Below are positions 15,836 to 21,680 of a stretch of DNA of 28,569 nt, in pieces. Made by a program: the position numbers and the translations under genes. Source of the DNA: CAZIRO01 sp964541595 (lineage in GTDB: Bacteria; Acidobacteriota; HRBIN11); NCBI GenBank assembly GCA_964541595.1, contig CAZIRO010000015.1, positions 1 through 28,569 on the forward strand, given 5' to 3'. Under the pieces are notes generated by a model that saw only the letters and a list, made by a program, of their open reading frames with translations, had not been told where the DNA came from and searched no databases. Each line of letters starts with the position of its first letter. The first letter of the stretch is position 1.

Positions 15836-15920
15836 GCTCTCCTCCGATGAGAAGATGCTATTTACTTAAGTCGTATGACAGGTCTCACAGGTTCAAATCC
15901 GCAGCGCACGTCCCCAAACC

Positions 15921-16568
15921 CTATGAACCTCGCCGATAGCGACGGATACGGTCGACCACAACCCGCGCACGGGCGGTAATGCGCGACCAGCGCCCGTGGG
16001 CCATGTCTTCCGGATGGAACAGTGTACGTGTCATTCCGACGGCAAATGCACCCGCCGCGAGATAGTCCAGTATATTGTCTACAGTGACACCGTGCGTGGG
16101 GATCATCCGCACAAACGGCATGGGTCCCCGGATGGCACGAATCCATTCCGGTCCCCCGGAAGGCTGGGGAAACACCTTGACCACCCGGGCACCGACGCGA
16201 ATGGCCTGCCAGATCTCCGTGGGGGTTGCCACTCCGGGGATCATCAGGATGCCCCGGTCCTGCACAAACGACAGCAATTGCGTATCCAGTACGGGGGATA
16301 CGAGAAACCGGGCGCCGGCATCGATCGCCGCGCGGGCTTCCTCCTCGTGTAAGACCGTGCCCACACCGACGACGATCGACTCCCGGCCGGAAAAAGCGCG
16401 AACGAGATCGATGGCGTTCGGAATGCCCATCGTAAATTCGATCACACGAAGACCGCCGGCAATGGCTGCTTCCGCAGCCTCACCGGCGCGCGCCGGATCG
16501 TCCGTTCGCAGGATCGCGATCACCCGTTCCCGTTCGAGCGTGCGCAGAACGGACTGCAGAATATCCAT
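15921..16568 (-). CDS. eda: KDPG/KHG aldolase (class I)
   Basis: Cleaves 2-keto-3-deoxy-6-phosphogluconate to pyruvate and glyceraldehyde 3-phosphate (Entner-Doudoroff pathway), or the related 4-hydroxy-2-oxoglutarate. The 215-residue TIM-barrel protein has the conserved E44 in VIEFTMGIPNA, GVGTVLHEEEA, FLVSPVLD, the IPGVATPTE loop, and the Schiff-base lysine K131 in VVKVFPQ. The MIPTHGVTVDNILDYLAAGAFAVGM phosphate-site end is also visible. The arginine that follows the glutamate motif in E. coli Eda (EVTLR) is not present here (EFTMG), as also happens in other subgroups. No dehydratase (edd) is nearby. A -35/-10 pair lies just upstream. It lies downstream of the FBP aldolase/phosphatase gene on the same strand. 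Confidence 0.9.
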   Translation of the reverse strand: MDILQSVLRTLERERVIAILRTDDPARAGEAAEAAIAGGLRVIEFTMGIPNAIDLVRAFSGRESIVVGVGTVLHEEEARAAIDAGARFLVSPVLDTQLLSFVQDRGILMIPGVATPTEIWQAIRVGARVVKVFPQPSGGPEWIRAIRGPMPFVRMIPTHGVTVDNILDYLAAGAFAVGMTRTLFHPEDMAHGRWSRITARARVVVDRIRRYRRGS

Positions 16569-16582
16569 TCCCGTGTCCTCGT

Positions 16583-16611
16583 GTTATCCAGCACGGAGAA
16601 TCGGTTGCCAA
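16583..16611 (-). promoter_or_regulatory. Candidate promoter of eda
   Basis: On the minus strand TTGGCA (16606-16611, five of six consensus bases) and GATAAC (16583-16588) are 17 bp apart. Transcription starting near 16576 would leave a leader of only about 8 bases before the ATG at 16568 and cut into the GAGGAC site. Either the start is slightly further upstream, or the message is almost leaderless. Confidence 0.4.
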
Positions 16612-16800
16612 AACGATCACCTGGAATCCCCGGTTCACCCCGCGGACCACACCGGGATGTCTCTCAAACTCGCTGACCAGGGACACTGCACCAGCACAGT
16701 CATCTTCTCGCATACCAGCCGCGTTGGTGCATACGCGTCCGGTTCCCCCTGGACGAGCGTTTCGGGTGTGATTGAATGTTTGCGACCGTCAGCGCTCTGT

Positions 16801-16825
16801 GGGGAACGGGGATATCCCGTTCCCC
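16801..16825 (-). terminator. 10-bp GC-rich hairpin downstream of fbp
   Basis: GGGGAACGGG (16801-16810) and CCCGTTCCCC (16816-16825) are perfect complements around the loop GATAT, 20 bp past the fbp stop. No T-run follows on the minus strand. It may act as a factor-assisted terminator or as a 3' stabilising structure. The position after a single gene and before an independent eda promoter favours transcript-end formation. Confidence 0.55.
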
Positions 16826-16845
16826 CGTCCGGAACATCCGTCGGA

Positions 16846-17961
16846 TCAATCGTGGGTTTCCCGGATGACGAACCGTTTCTCGAGTTCTTTCATACGTTCG
16901 ACGATACCACCGTATTCGAGTTCTTCGTACGGCAGCATCGCCGGTCCGAAGAACCCCTGCCGCCGCAGGTCCAGTGCCTTTTCGGCAATTCGATCCTGCA
17001 CGGAACGCCAGAACGGATGGTCAAACGGATCCGCGGCTTCGGTGAACTTTCCATTGTGGACACACATCGCGTGGCAGGTCACGATCGGCGGACCGTCAAA
17101 GTAAGATACCGGCGTATTGTGCGGTACCGGCATCAACGGACCGTTATGGGACCCGCGCATGAACCCGGCAACGAAGTGACCGATGGCAAACGTGGAGAGC
17201 ACCTCGCCGGTCGCCGGGAAGTTCCCCTGCACGCGCACAAGCATCACCGGATCGTCTTTCCCGACATACTTTCCGGCGATGTTGCGCAGGCGGGATGTAC
17301 TGACGGACACCGCCTGCTCTCCCGTTGCCCGGTTGTAAATCGCTTCCACAACAAACCGTTCCGTATCCCGCAGCAGCGCGGCAATATCGTACAGATCTTC
17401 CGGTGCATTCAATTCGATGATCCGGTCTGCCTCCGTGTAGTTGACATCCATGATCACGAACTTAAACCCTTTGCCGAGTTTCGGACTGAGAATCAAACCG
17501 GAGCAATACATCGGGTCAGCGAATGCCAGGTACAGGGGCAGGTTGTACGCGCCGGGACTCGTCTTGTCGGCGGCGAAAAACAGGAACGGTTCATTGGGAC
17601 GCTCTTCGAATTCGATTTCCGCCACCGCCGGTCCCATTCCACGGATATTCCCGGAGAATGCGTCTTTCAACAGATCCTGACCGGCGCCGTACAGACCCTG
17701 GGATTTGGCGATATCCGTGGCTTTTCGAAACGCTTCATACGCCAGTTGATGCACATCCGGATGATTCATCCCCCGCTGGTGTGCCATCAAGATGGCAATG
17801 TCATCCCCCGTATAACTGATGTATGCATCAGAGATCAGCCCCTTGGCCTTACCGTACTCTTCCACATGGCTGGCCACCGCCTCCAACAGTGCCCGCGAGG
17901 GCTGAATATGGCCACCGATGCTCCCGATATCGGCCTTGATGACCGAGATTGTTGTGCGCAT
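16846..17961 (-). CDS. fbp: Fructose-1,6-bisphosphate aldolase/phosphatase (class V, archaeal type)
   Basis: Bifunctional enzyme that condenses dihydroxyacetone phosphate with glyceraldehyde 3-phosphate and then removes the 1-phosphate, giving fructose 6-phosphate in one active site. The 371-residue protein carries the family stretches IKADIGSIGGHIQPS (metal site near the N terminus), TGDDIAI, YGAGQDLLKDAFSGNIRGMGP and FFAADKTSPGAYN. It also has the aldolase pair Y232 and K235 in GKYVGKDD (matching Tyr229/Lys232 of the Sulfolobus enzyme), FMRGSHNGPLMPVP and DGPPIVTCHAMCVHNGKFTEA. The ATG at 17961 has AGGAGG 6 bases upstream. It is typical of archaea and deep-branching or thermophilic bacteria. 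Here it probably supplies hexose phosphate from the CBB cycle. The gene has a candidate promoter that is divergent from ssrA. Confidence 0.96.
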   Translation of the reverse strand: MRTTISVIKADIGSIGGHIQPSRALLEAVASHVEEYGKAKGLISDAYISYTGDDIAILMAHQRGMNHPDVHQLAYEAFRKATDIAKSQGLYGAGQDLLKDAFSGNIRGMGPAVAEIEFEERPNEPFLFFAADKTSPGAYNLPLYLAFADPMYCSGLILSPKLGKGFKFVIMDVNYTEADRIIELNAPEDLYDIAALLRDTERFVVEAIYNRATGEQAVSVSTSRLRNIAGKYVGKDDPVMLVRVQGNFPATGEVLSTFAIGHFVAGFMRGSHNGPLMPVPHNTPVSYFDGPPIVTCHAMCVHNGKFTEAADPFDHPFWRSVQDRIAEKALDLRRQGFFGPAMLPYEELEYGGIVERMKELEKRFVIRETHD

Positions 17962-18129
17962 TGTTGTCCTCCTCCTCGTTTCTGTATCGTCGATATTTCA
18001 CGGACCCTGACCCCGACCTCGTCGAATCCGATGTTTCCAGGAGGCATGGCTGACACGCATAAAATGAGACACCGTGAGTGCAGCCCGATCCGGGAAAATC
18101 TATCCACCCCGCCCGCTTTCGCACCATTA

Positions 18130-18159
18130 AGTATAGTCCATCCCGTAGAACCGTTGCAA
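18130..18159 (-). promoter_or_regulatory. Candidate promoter of fbp, sharing its -35 box with ssrA
   Basis: On the minus strand TTGCAA (18154-18159) is followed after 18 bp by TATACT (18130-18135). Transcription would start near 18123 and give a leader of about 160 bases before the fbp ATG. The leader holds no structure I can name. TTGCAA is its own reverse complement and is also the -35 box of the ssrA promoter on the plus strand. Confidence 0.5.
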
Positions 18160-18182
18160 GAATTCGCGCGGGAACTTATTTT
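18154..18182 (+). promoter_or_regulatory. Promoter of ssrA
   Basis: TTGCAA (18154-18159), a 17-bp spacer and TATTTT (18177-18182) place the start at about 18188. That is exactly the first G of the tmRNA acceptor stem, 6 bases after the -10 box. Agreement between the promoter and the RNA 5' end makes this the most convincing promoter in the window. Confidence 0.7.
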
Positions 18183-18187
18183 TAAAC

Positions 18188-18538
18188 GGGGGCGAAACGG
18201 TTTCGACGGAAGTCAGCGGGTGCGCAAGTGGCATGCCGTGGGCCTGTCCGCACGTCAACAGGACAGGGGCCAATAAGTGCCAACACCACCTATGCGCTGG
18301 CGGCTTAATTAACGGCCGTCACGCCCCGGAACAGGCGCCCGCCCTGTTCCGATCGGCGTCACAGTGCGGGCTGGATGAGGCGGCAGCCCCGGCCGTCTCA
18401 TCGAGGATGCGGGGGCTGGTGCCTGTCGTACCCTGCCCGTCGGGTCAGGCAGGCACGAGATCGTAAAGACGGGCTAAGCATGTAGACGCTTGCGCGCTCG
18501 GCTTCCGGACGCGGGTTCGATTCCCGCCGCCTCCACCA
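18188..18538 (+). ncRNA. ssrA: Transfer-messenger RNA (tmRNA)
   Basis: Rescues ribosomes stalled on broken messages by acting first as alanyl-tRNA and then as template for a degradation tag. The 5' end GGGGGCG pairs with CGCCTCC at the 3' end, with a G-U pair at position 3 as in E. coli. GGTTTCGACGG follows directly. The 3' end has a perfect T-arm (GCGGG, TTCGATT, CCCGC), the discriminator A and an encoded CCA (18536-18538). Long stems expected of pseudoknots are visible, for example GGAACAGG with CCTGTTCC. It is one-piece, not permuted, about 351 nt. Its protein partner smpB lies 0.7 kb away on the other strand. The 3' end is only 20 bp from the stop of the convergent HAD gene. Confidence 0.96.
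18279..18308 (+). other. tmRNA tag-peptide reading frame
   Basis: The resume codon GCC at 18279 follows the TAAGT context and opens the frame A-N-T-T-Y-A-L-A-A, then TAA. With the alanine carried by tmRNA the tag is AANTTYALAA. The ALAA end is the protease-recognition degron. The encoded part is nine residues, one shorter than in E. coli, with Thr-Thr in place of the usual acidic residues. Confidence 0.85.
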
Positions 18539-18558
18539 GATGTCATCCGCACGGCAGA

Positions 18559-19275
18559 CTATACGACCCCATCGAAACGAACCTCCGTCAGCGTAAATAC
18601 CGTATCCTCTGGAGGTACCCGGGCATCCGGTGGGGAACCGCGTGCGAGCCACCGGGCGTGCAGACCCGCGGCGCGTGCGCCCCGGTAGTCGGCCACCGGA
18701 TCGTCCCCGATGTGCAGAGCAGACTGCGGGACCACGCGTGCACGTGCGCAGGCAGCGGCAAAAATCCGCGGATCCGGTTTGGCCCAACCCACTGCCGCGG
18801 AGTAGATCACGTCCTCAACCCACCGGGCAAGACCCAGGGCTCTGACGAGGGATGCAATCCGGGAATCGAAGTTCGATACGATATACACGCGGATACCCGC
18901 CGCACGCAAACGACGAAGCAACGGGATCGCGTCCGGATAGAGGCGCCACACGTCGGCCCGTGCGAATGTCGCATACAGGTCCGCAAAATAGGCTTCAAAG
19001 GGAACGCTGTCCGTGCGAACGCCACACGCTTCCAGACACGCCGCGACAACACGACGCCACCAGTGATATTCCGCCTGCTGCCGGGCCCGTTCAGAACGAC
19101 CGGAGAACGTCAACGGGGGCTGTTGCGCGTATACGCGACGGAATACCCGCTCGATTTCAGTGGGATCCACGTCAATACCCCACGCGCGCGCCACCCGCGC
19201 ATAGACCGCCCCCACACCGGGATGGACATCGACCAGTGTACCGGCAAAGTCCAGAAACACCGCATTCAGCGCCAT
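18559..19275 (-). CDS. REG-2/HDHD3-like HAD protein
   Basis: HAD-superfamily protein of 238 residues. Motif I reads FLDFAGTLVDV: the nucleophile Asp is present, but the second Asp (the usual general acid, DxD) is Ala. The rest follows the REG-2-like branch: GAVYARVARAWGIDV, EYHWWRRVVAACLEACGV, LYPDAIPLLRRLRAAGIRVYIVSNFDSRIASLVRALGL, GWAKPDPRIF with the motif III Lys, and HIGDDPVADYRGARAAGL. This branch commonly has Ala, Gly or Val-Gly in place of the second Asp, so the change may be ancestral, and a weak or different activity is likely. The ATG at 19275 overlaps the smpB stop by 10 bp, so it ends the NupC-type/SurA-like/smpB operon. Substrate unknown. Confidence 0.85.
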   Translation of the reverse strand: MALNAVFLDFAGTLVDVHPGVGAVYARVARAWGIDVDPTEIERVFRRVYAQQPPLTFSGRSERARQQAEYHWWRRVVAACLEACGVRTDSVPFEAYFADLYATFARADVWRLYPDAIPLLRRLRAAGIRVYIVSNFDSRIASLVRALGLARWVEDVIYSAAVGWAKPDPRIFAAACARARVVPQSALHIGDDPVADYRGARAAGLHARWLARGSPPDARVPPEDTVFTLTEVRFDGVV

Positions 19276-19733
19276 CGTTTCAGTTCTTCCCGGATCTCGC
19301 GTTCGATCGTTCTGCGCCGGGCAATCTCCCGTTTGTCATGCAATTTCCTGCCCCGGGCGAGAGCGAGTTCAACCTTGATATACGGTCCTTTGAGATACAT
19401 CCGCAGGGGCACCAGCGTAAGACCCCTTTCCTGAACCCTGCCCGCCAGACGCATGATCTCCCGCTTATGCAGGAGCAATTTCCGTTCACGCCGGGGATCG
19501 ATCGATTCATGCGTTGACGCATGGCGGTACGGGGAGATATGCGCATTCACCAGATAGATTTCCCCATCTTTCACACGCGCGAAGGCATCCCGGAGGTTGA
19601 CGCGCCCCTCCCGGGCGGCTTTGACCTCGCTTCCGCGCAAAACGATCCCGGCTTCGTATGTTTCCAGGATGTCGTAATCGTGATACGCCTTTCGATTAAC
19701 GGCCAGGGTCCTTTCCGGACGGTGTTTGGGCAT
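19266..19733 (-). CDS. smpB: SsrA-binding protein SmpB
   Basis: Small basic protein that binds tmRNA, helps its aminoacylation and brings it to the stalled ribosome. Recognised by AVNRKAYHDYDILETYEAGIVLRGSEVKAAREGRVNLRDAFARV, LVNAHISPY, RERKLLLHKREI, LTLVPLRMYLKGPYIKVELALARGRKLHDKRE, and a basic C-terminal tail (REIREELKRWR). With the ATG at 19733 it has 155 residues; a GTG at 19745 would add four. The 5' end overlaps the SurA-like gene by 38 bp with no visible ribosome binding site, which suggests coupled translation. The tmRNA gene is about 0.7 kb away on the opposite strand. Confidence 0.95.
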   Translation of the reverse strand: MPKHRPERTLAVNRKAYHDYDILETYEAGIVLRGSEVKAAREGRVNLRDAFARVKDGEIYLVNAHISPYRHASTHESIDPRRERKLLLHKREIMRLAGRVQERGLTLVPLRMYLKGPYIKVELALARGRKLHDKREIARRRTIEREIREELKRWR

Positions 19734-20385
19734 ACTGGCGCTCACACGCTGCGGGGATGGGTAACACAGTCACGCGATACCGGTCCCGGAGTTCGTCCTG
19801 CCACGCCTGAAACGCCGGACGCAGTCGTTCCTGGAGGAGTTCCTCGTGCAGTTCCGAATACACCGTCTCCAGCGGCGGACGATGAGCGTCATCCGGATAC
19901 CGTTGCCGGTATCGCGCGGCCACCTCATCGGGCTGAATGACCACCAAATGGCGAAACGTACGGTCCCGATACGCGCGGATCCACCATTTATCCCGAAGCA
20001 CTCGCTGTGCCAGCACCGCGTCCAGCGATTGTAACCAGGGGTATTGATTCCGCAAACTCGTGTAAAGTTCATTCACACGAATCCCCTGTGGACGGGCAAA
20101 CCCGTTGTCGTAGAGAAACCACAGCGTCACCAGATCGCGCATAAACTGCTGCCACGGTTCCGACTGCTGACGCATGGCCTGCCAGGCGTGGTCCGGTGAC
20201 CATTCCGCGAATGACAGGCCGTACCAGTACAGGTAGTACCGCCATGTCCACACTCTACGCTCCACCTGTACGAGCACCCAGTCGACGCATCGGCCCGGGG
20301 TCGTATCATTGCCCGGACCGCGTGCATGGGTCCACCATCCACCCAGCAGGAAGAGTGCGACGACCGCACTGCCGCGCAATTTCAT
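19696..20385 (-). CDS. Exported SurA-N-like protein without a PPIase domain
   Basis: Protein of 229 residues. A signal peptide is evident (basic start, then VVALFLLGGWWTHA, about residues 8-21). The mature part resembles the helical N-terminal chaperone domain of SurA/PrsA proteins: VLVQVERRVWTWRYYLYW at the front, FMRDLVTLWFLYDNG, a helix pair around IRVNELYTSLRNQYPWLQSLDAVLAQRVLRDKWW, RHLVVIQPDEVAARYRQRYPDD, and the closing LQERLRPAFQAWQDELRDRYRV. No parvulin domain follows. The ATG at 20385 overlaps the transporter stop in an ATGA. A longer open frame upstream lies inside the transporter gene. A periplasmic chaperone role is an inference from fold resemblance only. Confidence 0.75.
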   Translation of the reverse strand: MKLRGSAVVALFLLGGWWTHARGPGNDTTPGRCVDWVLVQVERRVWTWRYYLYWYGLSFAEWSPDHAWQAMRQQSEPWQQFMRDLVTLWFLYDNGFARPQGIRVNELYTSLRNQYPWLQSLDAVLAQRVLRDKWWIRAYRDRTFRHLVVIQPDEVAARYRQRYPDDAHRPPLETVYSELHEELLQERLRPAFQAWQDELRDRYRVTVLPIPAACERQYAQTPSGKDPGR

Positions 20386-21680
20386 GGCGCAATCAACCCC
20401 TTCTGTCCCCAGTAAAATACACCTGCAACGCATCCCGTCAACAGTGTCGCCAGCGTCGCGCCCCAGAATGCGCGCCAGCTCAACCGTGCGAGATCGTCCC
20501 GGCGCGCGGGAGCGAGGGCCGCAATACCGCCAACGAAGATCGCCACGGAGGCAAAATGTGTGAACCCGCACAGCGCATAACTGAGCACGAGCAATGCACG
20601 CGGAGAGAGTGTACCTGCCCGCGCCATCGCCGCCAGGTCCTGATACGCTACCACTTCTGTGAGCAACCACCGTTCTCCGATCAACTGGGCAGCCGGTCCC
20701 CATTCCGATGGCGGCAGTCCGAGGAACATCACCAGCGGGTATGCCACCCACCGTGCGAGATCGCGCAGCGTCCACCCGGCGTCACCGCTGCCCAGCAGAT
20801 GGACCACCCATCCGGTCGACGCGGCAAGGACCATATCACACAGGCGAACCAGACTGAGGATTCCGATCAACAGTGCACCAATACCCACCGCAAGTTTCAC
20901 GCCTTCCATTGCACCCCAGATGACACTCCCCATCCAGTGCTCCGCAGGGACGACCCGCGCCGTCGGTGGAATCCGGCCATGAGTTTCCGGATGCGCTTCC
21001 TCAGGTACCAGCACCTTGGCAATGAGCACGGCCGCGGGGACAGAGAGAAATGACGCGGAGATCAAATGCCCGGCGATCAACGGGAACACGGACTCCAGCA
21101 TGCGCACGTAAAATGTCAGCACTGTCGAGGCAATGGTGGACATGCCGGCGGTCAATACGAGCATCAACTCAGAACGCGTCATCCGTTCCAGATACGGTCG
21201 GACCATCAACGCGGACTCGATGCCGACGAAAATGTTGCTCACAGCCGCCAGTGTCTCCGCACCACTGAGTCGCATCACCCGATAAATGCTGCGGGCAAGG
21301 ATGCGAATGCATGCGGGCAGCCACCCGAAGTAGTAAAGCAACGCCGTCAATACACTGAAAAACACAACGGCCGGCAACACCTGAAACGCCACGATAAACC
21401 CGATACTGCCTTCTTCCGGAGGTGATACCGCCAGTGGACCGAACAGAAACCGCGCACCCTCATCCGCCGCGGCGATCAGTTGCACCACCAGCCGGTTCAG
21501 CCCGAGCAAAACTCCCCGGAAGGGCGCCCACCAGAAGATGATCACGCCCATAATCAGGAGCACCGTCAGTCCCCCACCGACGGTGCGCCAGGGAAACCGA
21601 CGGCGGCTCCCGGACGTGAGCCAGGCGAGTACGACGATGCCCAATGCTCCGATCAGTGAGTACAGATTCCATACGGACAT
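20382..21680 (-). CDS. CNT-family (NupC-like) transporter, divergent substrate motifs
   Basis: Inner-membrane transporter of 432 residues with about ten hydrophobic segments and re-entrant loops. The concentrative nucleoside transporter signature is clear: SGAETLAAVSNIFVG, RPYLERMTRSELMLVLTAGMSTIASTVLTFYV, GAMEGVKLAVGIGALLIGILSLV, and in the second half LTEVVAYQDLA and SYALCGFTHFASVAIFVGGIAALAP. The nucleoside-contact motif QTEAP of typical CNTs reads IESAL, and NEFVAY reads TEVVAY. Substrate may therefore differ from nucleosides. The ATG at 21680 shares a base with the S9 peptidase stop (TAATG) and has GGGAGGGAG upstream. It belongs to the tight peptidase-transporter-SurA-like-smpB-HAD operon. 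Confidence 0.85.
   Translation of the reverse strand: MSVWNLYSLIGALGIVVLAWLTSGSRRRFPWRTVGGGLTVLLIMGVIIFWWAPFRGVLLGLNRLVVQLIAAADEGARFLFGPLAVSPPEEGSIGFIVAFQVLPAVVFFSVLTALLYYFGWLPACIRILARSIYRVMRLSGAETLAAVSNIFVGIESALMVRPYLERMTRSELMLVLTAGMSTIASTVLTFYVRMLESVFPLIAGHLISASFLSVPAAVLIAKVLVPEEAHPETHGRIPPTARVVPAEHWMGSVIWGAMEGVKLAVGIGALLIGILSLVRLCDMVLAASTGWVVHLLGSGDAGWTLRDLARWVAYPLVMFLGLPPSEWGPAAQLIGERWLLTEVVAYQDLAAMARAGTLSPRALLVLSYALCGFTHFASVAIFVGGIAALAPARRDDLARLSWRAFWGATLATLLTGCVAGVFYWGQKGLIAP

Noticed and set aside
15826..15911. Possible tRNA gene around GGTTCAAATCC
   Set aside because: Only the T-loop matches. The T-stem has mismatches, and the 3' acceptor strand finds no partner at the expected distance upstream. 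It is kept only as a possible remnant.
17997..18060. Short upstream reading frame in the fbp leader (20 codons, starting MRVSHASWKH)
   Set aside because: There is no ribosome binding site and the peptide is Arg/Gly-rich as expected by chance. Not enough to call a leader peptide.
16075..18276. Long plus-strand open frame of over 700 codons
   Set aside because: It is antisense to eda and fbp, has no recognisable domains, and arises from the GC-rich codon pattern of the genes opposite.
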